Source: Lacticaseibacillus rhamnosus (GTDB lineage: Bacteria; Bacillota; Bacilli; Lactobacillales; Lactobacillaceae). From it: a stretch of DNA of 64,000 nt. A program made the position numbers and the translations under genes. The notes below the pieces were generated by a model. That model did not search any database. It was not told the origin of the DNA and saw only the letters and a program-made list of their open reading frames with translations. The DNA lies in the NCBI RefSeq assembly GCF_900636965.1, contig NZ_LR134331.1, positions 2,356,001 to 2,420,000 of the forward strand, in the 5' to 3' direction. Positions 16,804-26,917 of the stretch are shown in pieces (the stretch's first letter is position 1; each line of letters begins with the position of its first letter).

Positions 16804-16937
16804 CAAAAATGCCTCCCAAACGATAATACTTACTTTTTGTAAGTCGATAATCGTATCATAGCCTTTTTTCTGGCGGGTGGCAAGCTTTCACACAGATATT
16901 CATACGAGGATGTGCCAATAAATTGCTCAGAGACGCA

Positions 16938-17012
16938 AAAAAAGTCCGATCATCGTGCGACGGTCATTAGCCAATATTGACAATGACCCGCTGCGTAACC
17001 GGACTTTTTAAA
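16938..17012. terminator. Bidirectional terminator, rae1 end
   Basis: AAAAAGTCCG and CGGACTTTTT form the base of a long hairpin with an inner GGTCATT/AATGACC stem. On the minus strand it ends the cysS-mrnC-rlmB-rae1 unit. Confidence 0.8.
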
Positions 17013-17031
17013 TGAAGTCACATCTGAAAAC

Positions 17032-17571
17032 TTATTCTTTTGGTTTCGGTCGACGTTCCAAGTGGCGCCGCATTTTATCGAGCAAGAAGAGTTGATCATT
17101 ATTCCATGGGCTATTACGGCGAGCTAGATGCGCCGCGTAACTGGACGTATCATGGTTGAATTCACGTTCCGAGCGTTGCACTTCCTTGAGAAAGTCGCGC
17201 GAACTGATGCGTAAGGCACCACGGGAAAAGACCGTCCACTGCTCTGCTTGATCACTGGTGACCACGACCAGCTGCACCAGCGGCGAGTTCATCTCCTGAG
17301 CGAGTCGTTCGATATAGCTGTCGGCAGTTTCGTCTTCTTTCGTGAAAACCACTTGCAAGTCCCACTTGGCGTAACTTTTACCGATTCCCGGAACATACAT
17401 GGCATCGAAAACCACAATCATTTTCGCATTTTCATGACTGCGGTATTCAGCCAGAATATCCAGTAAGCGATCACGGGCGACATCGAAATGATCTTCTGCT
17501 TTCAACTTGGCGAGTTCAGGCCAGTTACCGATGACGTTATAGCCATCCACAATCATAATATGTTCGCGCAT
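17032..17571 (-). CDS. rae1: Rae1/YacP-type NYN-domain ribonuclease
   Basis: 179 residues. The NYN/PIN-like fold starts MIVDGYNVIGNW with the metal-binding Asp, continues VVFDAMYVPG and ends VVTSDQAEQW. B. subtilis Rae1 (YacP) cleaves mRNA in the ribosomal A-site. It follows rlmB with no gap (stop 17572, start 17571), as in other Firmicutes. Confidence 0.9.
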   Translation of the reverse strand: MREHIMIVDGYNVIGNWPELAKLKAEDHFDVARDRLLDILAEYRSHENAKMIVVFDAMYVPGIGKSYAKWDLQVVFTKEDETADSYIERLAQEMNSPLVQLVVVTSDQAEQWTVFSRGALRISSRDFLKEVQRSEREFNHDTSSYAAHLARRNSPWNNDQLFLLDKMRRHLERRPKPKE

Positions 17572-18354
17572 TTACTTACCCTCATGGCGACTGGCAAAAG
17601 CTTGATACATCAAGATGCCCGCCGCAACACTCGCGTTAAGGCTCTGCACGTGACCGACCATGGGAATGGCAATGGTGGCATCCATCAATTTGGCAATTCC
17701 CGGCGAAATACCTTTGCCTTCATTGCCGATGACTAACGCCGTGCTGCCTTTTGCGTCCCACTGGCGATAATCCTGCCCGTCCATGGCGGTGCCAAAAATC
17801 CACATGCCGCGATCTTTCAAGATTTTGATGGTTTGCGCTAGGTTCGTGACCCGCGCAACCGGCACATATTCGATCGCCCCAGTGCTGACTTTGGCCACGG
17901 CACTGGTCAAACCGACTGCCCGATGCTTTGGGATAATAATGCCATGCACCCCGCTCGCATCAGCCGTTCGCAAAATCGAGCCGAGATTGTGCGGATCTTC
18001 CAAGTTATCCAGCAATAAGAAGAACGGATCTTCCCCTTTATCTGCCGCGTGCTTAAACAGATCGTCCAATGTTGCGTAAGCATATGGCGTCATCGCCAAG
18101 AGAACCCCTTGATGATTGCCGTGGTCACTCATGAGATCAAGTTTTTGCTTTGGAGCCGTGGCGACTAAGATCTTCTTCTTTTGCGCCATGCCGACAAGAT
18201 GCTGAATCGGTTCGCTTTTTAGATCGGTCTGGACAAACAGCTTGTTGATGGTGGCTGCGGTTCCCGCCTTGAGTGCGGCTTCAACTGCATGGCGCCCGAA
18301 GACGAATTCATCTGGCTCGTGTTCATTATTTGGTGCTTGCGGCTGTTTTGCCAT
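17572..18354 (-). CDS. rlmB: 23S rRNA 2'-O-methyltransferase, RlmB/TrmH family
   Basis: 260 residues from ATG 18354 (an upstream TTG at 18375 lies inside mrnC). An N-terminal substrate-binding part begins [12 protein letters not shown], then the SpoU knot domain with [29 protein letters not shown] and [14 protein letters not shown], the three SPOUT motifs. The family methylates G2251 of 23S rRNA. It overlaps mrnC by 29 bases and abuts rae1. Confidence 0.92.
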   Translation of the reverse strand: MAKQPQAPNNEHEPDEFVFGRHAVEAALKAGTAATINKLFVQTDLKSEPIQHLVGMAQKKKILVATAPKQKLDLMSDHGNHQGVLLAMTPYAYATLDDLFKHAADKGEDPFFLLLDNLEDPHNLGSILRTADASGVHGIIIPKHRAVGLTSAVAKVSTGAIEYVPVARVTNLAQTIKILKDRGMWIFGTAMDGQDYRQWDAKGSTALVIGNEGKGISPGIAKLMDATIAIPMVGHVQSLNASVAAGILMYQAFASRHEGK

Positions 18355-18754
18355 GACCCGTCTTCCCTTCTTCAACGTATTGGATACACCATGCGGCTAG
18401 CTCGGCAACGCGATTATCGCGGCCTTCAAGATGCAAGTAACCAAACAGTGCTTCAAATCCTGTCGAGATGCGATACGTGACCACATCCGTATGTTTGGCA
18501 TGGGTGTAACTTTTGGCATTGCGCCCATGCTTGAAAACTTCTGTCTCTTCGGCACTTAACAAATCCGCCGTCTGCATCCCGGCAATCAACGCCGCTTGTG
18601 CCTTGGCGGAAACAAAATCCTTGGCTGCTCGTTGCAAGGCTGCCGGGCGCACCAGCCCGCGTTTGAGTAAGTGTTCCCGAATATAGACTTCATAAACTGC
18701 ATCGCCTAGATAGGCCAGTGCAATCCCGTTCAATTGTTTTGGATCAAATGTCAT
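18326..18754 (-). CDS. mrnC: Mini-ribonuclease III
   Basis: 142 residues from ATG 18754, whose ATGA overlaps the cysS stop. It holds a single RNase III catalytic domain ([16 protein letters not shown]) and no double-stranded RNA binding domain, the mark of Mini-III, which processes 23S rRNA precursor. A GTG at 18766 is also in frame but the GGTGG site favours 18754. Confidence 0.92.
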   Translation of the reverse strand: MTFDPKQLNGIALAYLGDAVYEVYIREHLLKRGLVRPAALQRAAKDFVSAKAQAALIAGMQTADLLSAEETEVFKHGRNAKSYTHAKHTDVVTYRISTGFEALFGYLHLEGRDNRVAELAAWCIQYVEEGKTGHGKTAASTK

Positions 18755-20157
18755 TTTCTGCGCCACCGTGTCCCTTGAGGAGTGTCTTCCAAAATAATCC
18801 CTTGTGCTGCCAGCTGATCGCGAATCTCATCACTCTTGGCAAAATCCTTCGCCGCGCGCGCCGCATCCCGAGCCTTCACCAAGGCGTCAATATCCGCATC
18901 CAGATTGGTCGGGTCGGTGAAAACAACCCCGAAAATCTGCAGCCAAGCGTCATACTGATTCAGGAGATCATTGACACTTTCCTGTTTGACGGTATCTTCA
19001 TTGGCATATTCATTCAACAATTTGGCAAGATCAAATAGCACAGTCAGGCCATTTTGCACGTTCACATCATCGTCCATTGCAGCAATGAAACGGTCTTTTA
19101 AGGTTTTAAGCTCAGCAGTGATCTGTGCATCAACGCCGTCAGCAGCATTGGCACGGCGATAGACCAAGTTTTCCCGGGCAATTTTCAAACGATTTAAGCT
19201 ATTAGCAGCATTCTTTAAATTCGCCTCTGAATACCGAATCGGCATCCGATATTGCGTCCCCGCCATGAAGAAACGTAAAACCTGGGGATCGACCGTTTTG
19301 AGAATATCATGGACCGTAATAAAATTACCCAGCGACTTGCTCATTTTCTGGTCATCTTCGCCAATGGTCACAAACCCGTTGTGCATCCAATAACGCACAA
19401 ACTGCTTGCCGGTTTTGGCCTCACTTTGGGCAATTTCGTTTTCATGGTGCGGAAATTCAAGATCCTGACCGCCGCCGTGAATATCAAATGTATCCCCAAG
19501 GAGTTGGGTACTCATAACCGAGCATTCGATGTGCCAACCTGGCCGCCCTTTACCCCATGGTGAGTCCCAACTGATTTCACCGGGTTTAGCAGCTTTCCAC
19601 AAGGCAAAATCGATTGGATCTTCTTTCTTGTCCAGCTCTTCTTGTGTGATATGCTGACTGGCACCTTCTTCGAGTTCATCAACATTTTGATGGGATAACT
19701 CGCCGTAATGTTTGAATTTACGGGCGCGATAGTAAACATCCCCATCAACCGCATATGCATAGCCTTTTGCAATTAAATCCTGGACGAAATCGACAATATC
19801 CGGGATCATCTGACTGGCACGCGGATGCGCCGTCGCCGGTTCGATGCCAAGCGCAGTGGTATCCTCCATGAACGCATCAATAAATCGTTGTGCCAGATCA
19901 AGGGGGGCTTCTCCGGTTTTGTGTGCAGCGGTGATAATTTTATCATCGACATCAGTGAAATTCGAAACATAGGTGACCTTAAATCCGCGATATTCAAAAT
20001 AACGGCGGATTGTATCGAACGCAATGGCACTGCGCGCGTTACCGATGTGGATGTAATTATAGACAGTCGGGCCGCAGACATACATTCGGATTTCTCCGGG
20101 ATGCAAGGGTTTAAACGGCTCTTTTTGTCGCGACATCGTATTATATAGCGTTAACAT
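18751..20157 (-). CDS. cysS: Cysteinyl-tRNA synthetase
   Basis: 468 residues, usual length. Class I motifs are HIGNARS near 37 and KMSKSLGNF near 268; the zinc-site residues [18 protein letters not shown] and [13 protein letters not shown] are present. AGGAAGG precedes the ATG. In many Firmicutes gltX lies close upstream; here glcD, an unknown gene and a small membrane protein gene intervene. Confidence 0.96.
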   Translation of the reverse strand: MLTLYNTMSRQKEPFKPLHPGEIRMYVCGPTVYNYIHIGNARSAIAFDTIRRYFEYRGFKVTYVSNFTDVDDKIITAAHKTGEAPLDLAQRFIDAFMEDTTALGIEPATAHPRASQMIPDIVDFVQDLIAKGYAYAVDGDVYYRARKFKHYGELSHQNVDELEEGASQHITQEELDKKEDPIDFALWKAAKPGEISWDSPWGKGRPGWHIECSVMSTQLLGDTFDIHGGGQDLEFPHHENEIAQSEAKTGKQFVRYWMHNGFVTIGEDDQKMSKSLGNFITVHDILKTVDPQVLRFFMAGTQYRMPIRYSEANLKNAANSLNRLKIARENLVYRRANAADGVDAQITAELKTLKDRFIAAMDDDVNVQNGLTVLFDLAKLLNEYANEDTVKQESVNDLLNQYDAWLQIFGVVFTDPTNLDADIDALVKARDAARAAKDFAKSDEIRDQLAAQGIILEDTPQGTRWRRK

Positions 20158-20252
20158 CGGCTCATATCCTTCCTGTAGCGTCTTACCTGCATTTTACAGG
20201 AAACAGCAGCGTTTATAAAGGAACGTGACGCGTTGTTTCACAGTTTTTCATC

Positions 20253-20286
20253 AAAAAACGGCGTCCGGATATGATCAACCGGCGCG
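20253..20286 (-). terminator. Terminator of glcD-like gene
   Basis: On the minus strand GCGCCGG pairs with CCGG-CGC around TTGATCATAT, followed by six Ts. Confidence 0.65.
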
Positions 20287-20293
20287 GCTGCAT

Positions 20294-21688
20294 TTAATCA
20301 ATCTTCCGCTTTGGATTCAAAATGTTTAACGGATCAAACAAGTCTTTGATGCGATGTTGAAGCTCGTCAACGGCAAATCCAAGCTCTTCATTGTTCCATT
20401 GATTCTTGCTCATCCCCACGGCATGTTCGCCGGAAATTGTTCCGCCTAGTGCAAGAGCTTTGCGAAACATCAAGCGAATTGCCTGCAGGGCTTCTTTTGG
20501 CGGTTCAACTTGATCGGCTGGCCAAATGACGGTTGGGTGAACATTGCCATCGCCTGCGTGTCCGGCGGTGTAGATTTCAACGTTTAACTCTTTGGCGACC
20601 GCCGCAATATAGTCCATCATTTCCGGAAGCTTGGAAAGTGGCACGGCCATGTCTTCCATGATGTGCTGACCGTTTGCAAACACAGCAGGCAACATGTCTT
20701 GGCGCAGTTTGATGATCGCGGCTGATTCAGCGGGATCACTGGTCACCTGAATGTTTTTAGCGTGGTCAGCGGTTAATATTTTCTCGGCAATTTTCAAGCT
20801 TGCCTCACCACCAGTATCCAGGCGGAAAATGAGCATAGCTTCGGCGCCTTCTGCATAATGCGTGCCTTCATAACGATCTAGTGCTGCCACCGTTAACCCA
20901 TCCAGCGCCTCCAGTGTCACCGGATAAATACCGGACAGCCGCAAATCCTCGACCCCTTTGGCTAAAGCGGTCATATTGTCAAAATACGCCACGCCGACAA
21001 CCGGAGTGCCAACCGGAATCGGATTTAACTTGACGGTAATTTCCGTGATGATCCCCAGCGTTCCTTCAGAGCCGACAAAAAGATGGGTTAAATCATAACT
21101 GAAGGCATGCTTATAAGTACGCCCGCCAAGCTTGATTTCACGTCCATCTGCCAGCACCACTTTTAGTCCTAGCACGTTGTCACTGGTAGTGCCATATTTC
21201 ACCGTGCTCATGCCACCTGCATTCGTTGCAACATTCCCGCCAATGCTTGAAATCGGCTTGGATCCCGGGTCAGGCGCATAAAATAGGCCTTGTTTTCGGG
21301 CGGCTTGATCCAGATCGCCATTGATGACGCCAGGTTCCACAACGGCCAATAAGTCGCCTTTGCTAATCTCTTTAATCCGCTTCATTCGCGCCGTGGACAA
21401 AATGATGCTCCCGTCCAGTCCGTCAGCACCAATCACCGTGCTAGTGTCAGCTCCTTGAGGCACGACCGGAATATGATATTGCCGTGCCACCTTTAAAACG
21501 CCCTGAATATCAGGCACGTCCCCCACTGCAATGTATGCCAAAATGTGCCCGGCTATCTCCTGTTGGGCATTGCCATTAGCGCTATGTTCGCGGGCAACTT
21601 TATCATCTGTGTGAATCTCCGCATGCGGCGCGGCATCCTGCAATGCGGTTAAAATCTCTGCATGATCGTAAGCTGTAAAAATCGCCAT
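20294..21688 (-). CDS. FAD-linked oxidase, GlcD/D-lactate dehydrogenase type
   Basis: 464 residues. The FAD-binding PCMH domain covers about 45-220 with VVPQGADTSTVIG, PDPGSKPISSIGGNVATNAGG and GSEGTLGIITE; the C-terminal FAD-oxidase domain ends GTISGEHAVGMSK. These match the GlcD subunit of glycolate oxidase and FAD D-lactate dehydrogenases. No GlcE or GlcF partner is nearby, so it probably acts alone on a 2-hydroxyacid, perhaps D-lactate. The electron acceptor is unknown. Confidence 0.85.
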   Translation of the reverse strand: MAIFTAYDHAEILTALQDAAPHAEIHTDDKVAREHSANGNAQQEIAGHILAYIAVGDVPDIQGVLKVARQYHIPVVPQGADTSTVIGADGLDGSIILSTARMKRIKEISKGDLLAVVEPGVINGDLDQAARKQGLFYAPDPGSKPISSIGGNVATNAGGMSTVKYGTTSDNVLGLKVVLADGREIKLGGRTYKHAFSYDLTHLFVGSEGTLGIITEITVKLNPIPVGTPVVGVAYFDNMTALAKGVEDLRLSGIYPVTLEALDGLTVAALDRYEGTHYAEGAEAMLIFRLDTGGEASLKIAEKILTADHAKNIQVTSDPAESAAIIKLRQDMLPAVFANGQHIMEDMAVPLSKLPEMMDYIAAVAKELNVEIYTAGHAGDGNVHPTVIWPADQVEPPKEALQAIRLMFRKALALGGTISGEHAVGMSKNQWNNEELGFAVDELQHRIKDLFDPLNILNPKRKID

Positions 21689-21810
21689 GATCTAACCCCC
21701 TGTCCTGACCGTCAATCATGAAATGTTACTGATACGACTATTTCGCTTTTATTATGACTCAATTCACAAAAGAAGGTCAGGATTTAGTCTCAGGGGCAAA
21801 CCAAGATAAA

Positions 21811-22386
21811 TTAAGCTAGGCGATTGGTATCGTCAAGATTGCGATACGACAGTTTAGGATGGACGGTAATCACCGCTTCTCCCAACCACGTTAAATCTCG
21901 GGCCATTCTTTTCGTCTGCAATGGTCGCCGCGGATAGCCAACACCCGTCACTTTCGTTTGTGAGGCCACACAAATGGTCAAGACATCCGTGTCGGCGCAG
22001 GCATCCGGCTCATGCCGAAACCGCAGTGCATTGAAAACTTGCCCGGGCGCTATTTGCAAGGGCTCTGCGATTTGCGGATAAGCAACGCGCACCACATGCC
22101 GACCATGAGTATCAAAACCGGTCAAAACCGCGACTTCAGGCTGCCCCAGCAAGCAGAAATGATGATCAAATCCGTCAAACCGGCTAAATCGTGGCAAAAT
22201 GTAATAAAAAGTCGGCACCAATAGTTTCAGCATCCGTTGACCGGTCAGCATTAGCCCAGCCTTTCCAGCAAAACAACCGGCTGCGGCAGAACCGGGAATA
22301 TAGCGCAACGCAAAGGCAGGATATTTTGAGGAAGTGGTAACCGAATTTTCCGGGGATGGGGGTTGGCGGGAAGGCAACATCAACAT
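21811..22386 (-). CDS. Protein of unknown function
   Basis: 191 residues with ATG at 22386 or 22380 after AGGAG. The Pro/Ser-rich N-terminus gives way to a mixed alpha/beta part with several His and aromatic residues (FDGFDHHFCLLGQ). No signal peptide, no convincing membrane segment and no recognised domain. Transcribed with glcD but about 120 bases apart, so it may be a separate unit. Confidence 0.6.
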   Translation of the reverse strand: MLMLPSRQPPSPENSVTTSSKYPAFALRYIPGSAAAGCFAGKAGLMLTGQRMLKLLVPTFYYILPRFSRFDGFDHHFCLLGQPEVAVLTGFDTHGRHVVRVAYPQIAEPLQIAPGQVFNALRFRHEPDACADTDVLTICVASQTKVTGVGYPRRPLQTKRMARDLTWLGEAVITVHPKLSYRNLDDTNRLA

Positions 22387-22485
22387 TCACTCCTATCGCA
22401 TCATTAGACTATAAATAAAATAATACTCGGTTAACTGCTGAAAACGCACGCGATAACCCTTCGCCATGCCATCAACCTAACCTTA

Positions 22486-22540
22486 TAAAAAACAGGCCGG
22501 GTGTCAGCTGCCGAATCCGACGCTGTCCCCCTGCCTGTCA
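22486..22540 (-). terminator. Terminator-like hairpin after 36-residue gene
   Basis: AACAGGC and GCCTGT arms with a partly paired interior; on the minus strand it ends in six Ts. It is 115 bases beyond the stop of the small gene at 22656. Confidence 0.5.
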
Positions 22541-22655
22541 CCTGAAACCTACCCCAAAAAATCAACATCACCCAGCTTGTTCGAAACGCACCCGATCAAG
22601 TCCGTCTCGTTCTCACAACTCGGTCATGCCGCAGTATCCATCGCCTTTCCGTTCA

Positions 22656-22766
22656 TCACGAAAAGAGCCACCCACTTAACAGACGAAAAAGCCCTGTCGT
22701 AACCAACCCTGTCACAATGCCCGCCAAAAAATAGCCGACTTTGGACATACTGCGTTTACGTTTCAT
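22656..22766 (-). CDS. 36-residue membrane protein
   Basis: A short gene with an excellent ribosome site, GAGGTGAAG, seven bases before ATG 22766. The product begins with a basic cluster MKRKRSMSK, followed by one Gly/Thr-rich hydrophobic helix (about 11-28) and a short tail, ending in TGA. The basic start and single helix suggest an inner-membrane small protein with the positive end inside. No homologue is recognised; it might be a membrane regulator or a toxin-type peptide. Confidence 0.6.
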   Translation of the reverse strand: MKRKRSMSKVGYFLAGIVTGLVTTGLFRLLSGWLFS

Positions 22767-22944
22767 TTTCGCTTCACCTCAGATGATGTTACCGCTTACC
22801 CGTCCCAACAACTTTTATTTTACCCTATCGAGATGCACTTGTGGGTTTTCCCAAATAAACGTCGGAAAATCACCGATTAACGTTGTGCTGAGTCGTCAAG
22901 AGTTGGATTCACCGTCCAAGTAACGGGTGAAAAAATGTTTTTTC

Positions 22945-22969
22945 TATAACGCGCCGGCTCGCGCTCACA
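22945..22969 (-). repeat. Structured intergenic repeat, deletion derivative
   Basis: TATAACGCG is joined directly to CCGGCTCGCGCTCACA: the two outer ends of the 120-nt element without the middle. It lies next to the gltX terminator. Confidence 0.7.
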
Positions 22970-22971
22970 CA

Positions 22972-23004
22972 AAAACCCGCGGCAAACGTATGCGCGCGGG
23001 TTTT
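22972..23004 (-). terminator. Terminator of gltX
   Basis: AAAACCCGCG and CGCGGGTTTT arms, with Ts on the minus strand. Confidence 0.85.
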
Positions 23005-23012
23005 AAATTTGC

Positions 23013-24521
23013 TTAAAGTTGTGACGTGACAATCTCAACATTCTTCAAGACTTGATCGCGTCCCATTAATTCGATGGTTTCGGCTAGTTGTGGGCCATGC
23101 ATCCGTAATGTTGCGGCAATTCGGATTGGCATGTAAAGCTTGCGTCCTTTAACTTGCGTCTCCTGCTTGACCTCGTTGACGATGTGCCCAATGGAATAAG
23201 CATCAAACGTGTCGAGTGCCCGAATCTTTTTGGCAAAAGCTTCGATCACTGGCTTAGCGTTATCATCTGCCAGTTCCTTGCGCTCATCATCAGTCAAATC
23301 AGTGGCCTTATCAAAGAAAATATCCGCCAATTTACTAATCTGAGCTGTATAACTCATTTGATCAGTGTAAAGGCTGATCAGCTGCCGAGCCCATTCAATC
23401 GTCTTGGGATCCGGATCGCTTTGAATCTTGCCATCTTCAATTAGGTTAGCCAATGACAGGCTCATTAACTCATTTGGATTGGTCTTTTGCTTAGCCTTGA
23501 TGTACTGGTTATTGACCCATTCCAGTTTCTTTTGATCAAACCGTGCCGGACTCTTGGACAAACGCTTAGGATCAAACTGCTTGATGAATTCCTTCTTGGT
23601 AAAGATTTCGTCTTCGCCAACCGGAGACCATCCTAACAGGGTGATAAAGTTGAACATTGCGTCTGGCAGGTAGCCTAATTCACGATATTGTTCGATGAAT
23701 TGCAAAACCGTTTCATCGCGTTTGGACAACTTCTTACCGGTTGCACCATTGATAATCAAGGTCATATGGCCGAAGATCGGTGGTTCCCAGCCGAACGCAT
23801 CATAAATCGCTAATTGCTTTGGCGTGTTGGCAATGTGGTCATCCCCGCGCAGCACATGACTAATTTCCATCAAATGGTCATCGACAACCACCGCAAAGTT
23901 ATACGTCGGCATGCCATCACGTTTTTGAATGACAAAATCGCCGCCAAGCGTGTTGGCATCAATTGAAATTTTGCCTTTAACGATATCGTTCCACTCATAA
24001 GTTTTATCAGTCGGAATGTGGAACCGAATGACTGGCTGTAATCCCTTGGCCTTGGCTGCAGCAATTGCATCCGCCTTTTCTGCTTCACTCATGCCTTCAT
24101 ATTCGTACTCGTAATGTGGCATTTCGTGACGGGCCTTTTGGGCTTCGCGATCGGCTTTCAGTTCCTCTTCGGTCCGATATGATTCGTAAGCAAAGCCCTT
24201 ATCCACAAGCTGCTTGATCAACTTGTCATAAATGTCTTTACGTTCAGACTGACGGTATGGGCCAAAGTCGCCACCTTTATCAGGGCCTTCATCCCAATCA
24301 ATACCAAGCCAGTGAAGGTTGTCCATCTGACTCTTTTCACCGTCTGCAACGTTGCGTTTCGTATCGGTGTCTTCAATCCGCAGCACCAACGTCCCTTTGT
24401 TGTGCCGTGCGAATAAATAATTGAACAGCGCCGTCCGTGCATTGCCAATATGCAAATGCCCAGTCGGACTTGGTGCATAACGCACCCGAATTGGTCGATC
24501 TGCCAATGTCTTAGCCTCCAT
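23013..24521 (-). CDS. gltX: Glutamyl-tRNA synthetase
   Basis: 502 residues. Class I motifs are [18 protein letters not shown] near 17-34 and KKLSKRDE near 260. Length and motifs fit the non-discriminating bacterial enzyme that also charges tRNA-Gln. In many Firmicutes gltX stands between yacL and cysS; here it is separated from both by accessory genes. Confidence 0.95.
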   Translation of the reverse strand: MEAKTLADRPIRVRYAPSPTGHLHIGNARTALFNYLFARHNKGTLVLRIEDTDTKRNVADGEKSQMDNLHWLGIDWDEGPDKGGDFGPYRQSERKDIYDKLIKQLVDKGFAYESYRTEEELKADREAQKARHEMPHYEYEYEGMSEAEKADAIAAAKAKGLQPVIRFHIPTDKTYEWNDIVKGKISIDANTLGGDFVIQKRDGMPTYNFAVVVDDHLMEISHVLRGDDHIANTPKQLAIYDAFGWEPPIFGHMTLIINGATGKKLSKRDETVLQFIEQYRELGYLPDAMFNFITLLGWSPVGEDEIFTKKEFIKQFDPKRLSKSPARFDQKKLEWVNNQYIKAKQKTNPNELMSLSLANLIEDGKIQSDPDPKTIEWARQLISLYTDQMSYTAQISKLADIFFDKATDLTDDERKELADDNAKPVIEAFAKKIRALDTFDAYSIGHIVNEVKQETQVKGRKLYMPIRIAATLRMHGPQLAETIELMGRDQVLKNVEIVTSQL

Positions 24522-24612
24522 TTTCTGTAAACATGCACTGATAGTGTACCACAGAAGGGCAAACGATGGACGGGTCCGGGTGCAATTGGCACCTACTTAA
24601 TTAGCTAATTCG

Positions 24613-24641
24613 TTGACCGTCAACGCAAAAATCTTTAGACT
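24613..24641 (+). promoter_or_regulatory. Candidate promoter of toxin-like locus
   Basis: TTGACC (24613-24618) and TAGACT (24636-24641) with a 17-base spacer on the plus strand. Confidence 0.4.
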
Positions 24642-24653
24642 GTTATCAGGCTC

Positions 24654-24686
24654 AGAACAAGGCTTAATTACCCTTGTTCTTTGTTT
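24654..24686 (+). terminator. Hairpin in leader of toxin-like locus
   Basis: AGAACAAGG pairs perfectly with CCTTGTTCT, followed by TTGTTT. It could end a short RNA started at the upstream promoter, or be a leader hairpin. Confidence 0.5.
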
Positions 24687-24776
24687 AGCGGATTGGATGG
24701 CACACACCCCTCAACATTCTTTGAACGCGGAGGTGATAGCCATGCCAAAATCAGGAGACGAAAGGGTTTCGCCGCA

Positions 24777-24872
24777 TTGGACGTGGCGTCGATTATCGTC
24801 GCGCTTGCCATACTGGTTACCAGAATGGCCAAAGCTTACGCGATAATCAAAAAAGCTAACCGTAGAGGCTAG
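24777..24872 (+). CDS. Candidate type I toxin peptide
   Basis: A 31-codon frame from TTG 24777 encodes a hydrophobic helix (ASIIVALAILVTRMAKAYAI) with a basic tail KKANRRG. The gene end forms half of a hairpin (AAAAGCTA/TAGCTTTT) and a second strong terminator follows, the compact layout of Gram-positive type I toxin mRNAs. A competing frame starts at ATG 24742 behind GGAGGTGATAG and gives a Trp- and Arg-rich 34-residue peptide; both may be read, or the visible strong site may serve the other frame. The antisense RNA is not identified. Confidence 0.4.
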   Translation: MDVASIIVALAILVTRMAKAYAIIKKANRRG

Positions 24873-24877
24873 CTTTT
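24851..24877 (+). terminator. Hairpin overlapping end of toxin-like frame
   Basis: AAAAGCTA and TAGCTTTT arms around ACCGTAGAGGC; symmetric, so it could end RNAs from both strands. Confidence 0.55.
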
Positions 24878-24903
24878 ACCCAAAGTCATCTGTGAACTGC
24901 GTC

Positions 24904-24937
24904 GAGGTCATCAGGGCACCACCTGATGGCCTCTTTT
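24904..24937 (+). terminator. Terminator of toxin-like locus
   Basis: GAGGTCATCAGG pairs with CCTGATGGCCTC (one T-G pair), followed by four Ts. Confidence 0.75.
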
Positions 24938-25056
24938 CAACGCCATTATTATACCTTGGATGTTAACAAATCGTCAAGAACGACCAGACCCTTCCTTATC
25001 AGACGTCAGCTTATCAGATTGAAGCCAATTACAGCACTCGCTGAACCTGCTCGGCT

Positions 25057-25887
25057 TTAGTCGCTAACTTGTCGGTTGCGCATCGTCCGTTGCCATAGCC
25101 AGTAAACAAGTCCCACGATCAAAAGTGACTGGCCAACCAGCAGGAATTCTTCAACGGTCACACTCAACGCACCCACTTGTGTCAGTGCCGCGGGAAAGTC
25201 GATGAAAGCATGTAACCCGATCGGAACCAATAGCCAGAACCATTGCTTCCGTTTAACGATAAGCAACCAAACCACAACGGAAAGGGCAATCTGTACGGCT
25301 AATGCCATGATCCGTTCCAGCAACGACAGCGAAACTGTCCACGCACTCATACCCGTTAACTGTTTCACTACCGCGGTGATAGCGGACCGCGAGCTGGCAG
25401 GCGTTTGGCTTAATACCTTCTCAATTGATCCGCTATTGATCAACATGGCAAAAAGATAGTTACTGAGCACTGTCATACTCCCAACCAGAATCATCTCCAA
25501 GCCGCCATGTCCTAAGCCATACAGGAATGGCGTCTCAGGATCGTTAATTTTATCGGGAATACGCTTTTGGATAAACTTGAAGCCCAAAAACCGGCCAACT
25601 TCTTCAAAGACACCGGCCAAAAGCGCGCCATAAAGTGCATAAGCCCAAGGTGTGTGCTGAAACTGCCGGGCAATTCCACGAAACGGGCCTTCTAGTACAC
25701 CCGCAAATAGGAAGAAGATTCCCATCCCGATGAAGAAGATTTTAGTCGCCCCTTTTTTGGGATGACTTCGCCGCTTAATAACCCAAACTGCCAGCCCAAT
25801 CGGCAACGCTAAGCAGATGAGCATTTGAATCAACATCATGGTCACGGCTGATTGGCTGACCATTTGATTATTCACAACTTTTTCCAT
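25057..25887 (-). CDS. YhfC-family intramembrane metalloprotease-like protein
   Basis: 276 residues with about seven membrane segments. Motifs GVFEEVGRF and FLYGLGHGGLE, with a late HAFID, place it in the YhfC group related to CAAX-type intramembrane proteases; the Glu and His residues probably bind metal. Physiological substrate is unknown. It is the last gene of a unit with a GntR-type regulator and a DUF5808-type membrane protein, starting 13 bases after the latter's stop. Confidence 0.82.
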   Translation of the reverse strand: MEKVVNNQMVSQSAVTMMLIQMLICLALPIGLAVWVIKRRSHPKKGATKIFFIGMGIFFLFAGVLEGPFRGIARQFQHTPWAYALYGALLAGVFEEVGRFLGFKFIQKRIPDKINDPETPFLYGLGHGGLEMILVGSMTVLSNYLFAMLINSGSIEKVLSQTPASSRSAITAVVKQLTGMSAWTVSLSLLERIMALAVQIALSVVVWLLIVKRKQWFWLLVPIGLHAFIDFPAALTQVGALSVTVEEFLLVGQSLLIVGLVYWLWQRTMRNRQVSD

Positions 25888-25900
25888 TCGCTTTTACCTC

Positions 25901-26917
25901 TCAATCAAACCAGAATGCTAAGAGCACAATACCAAGGATCAATACCAGTGTTAGTCCCATTAAGACCCAACTGATCGGCCGAGCCATATTCAATGTAAAC
26001 CCAATGCCGATGCGCTTCTCGACAAAAATGGCTGGGTCGCCGGGATTGTAGTAAAAAACACCACCGATCCAATGCTGATTGTCGTTCAGTACCTTGCCTT
26101 TTGCATCCAGTTTACGCGTGCCAGCAATATAAGCCATGGGCAGTAACATAACCGAGACCAGCGTCAGGGTCGCGGTGAGAATCACGTTAAGCCACTGCCA
26201 GTCGCTAGACATTGCCGGTAACATCAGCTGTAAGACCAGCAGGCTTTGTGAGAGGAAGCCAATTAAAAGCAGATAGTACAAAATAGCGTTACGCACGCGC
26301 CCGGATCGCGGTTCGGCATCCGGATTACCACGAACCGTACCACGTGCTCGACGGGTCAAATAAAAAGCGGTTAATAAGATCAGCGTTTCGATGCCCAACG
26401 CCATTAAAAGCACGATGGTATCTGCGGAAGGCTGGCGGAAACCCAGAAAAATAGCCAGCAAGCATTGTGGCAACAGAACCAGACCCGCTGCGGCCGGGAC
26501 CAGTGTTTGCGGCTTTAGGTTTGCCAAGTCAATTGTCACTTGATGGTTAGTCAACGCCTGATCTGCATGTAATTGCTGCATCAATTGTTTACTTTTCCGG
26601 TGACCAGCAATGATTAATACACCATTAAGGCTCACTGTCGCTAAAGTAGCGGCAATTTGAATCCAGGCAAGGGTCACTGACGACAATGCCCAAATAGCCA
26701 CGGCCCCGCCTGCCAAAACGGCAATCACCACTGCGCCTAACGACGAAGCAACTAGATAACGCCGTCGCAATGTCACTGCTTCAGGACGTTGCCAAATTGA
26801 TGTGCGTGCGTAAACAACGCCGAAGAGAACATTGCGGCGCGACAGCCATGGCAGCATCGCCTGAATGGCAACAAGCACAAGCCAGGTTATGACAAGGATC
26901 AAAATTTCTGCTTTCAT
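25901..26917 (-). CDS. Polytopic membrane protein with DUF5808-type C-terminus
   Basis: 338 residues with about eight membrane segments. The region WIGGVFYYNPGDPAIFVEKR followed by GIGFTLNMARPISW fits the DUF5808 domain found beside DUF1648/SdpI-type membrane proteins. SdpI relatives give immunity to membrane-active peptides, so a protective role is possible but unproven. Its ATG overlaps the stop of the GntR-type regulator (ATGA). Confidence 0.75.
   Translation of the reverse strand: MKAEILILVITWLVLVAIQAMLPWLSRRNVLFGVVYARTSIWQRPEAVTLRRRYLVASSLGAVVIAVLAGGAVAIWALSSVTLAWIQIAATLATVSLNGVLIIAGHRKSKQLMQQLHADQALTNHQVTIDLANLKPQTLVPAAAGLVLLPQCLLAIFLGFRQPSADTIVLLMALGIETLILLTAFYLTRRARGTVRGNPDAEPRSGRVRNAILYYLLLIGFLSQSLLVLQLMLPAMSSDWQWLNVILTATLTLVSVMLLPMAYIAGTRKLDAKGKVLNDNQHWIGGVFYYNPGDPAIFVEKRIGIGFTLNMARPISWVLMGLTLVLILGIVLLAFWFD

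Noticed and set aside
24613-24846. 77-codon plus-strand frame
   Set aside because: Its start lies in the presumed promoter; only the part from ATG 24742 has a ribosome site and it is discussed with the toxin-like locus.
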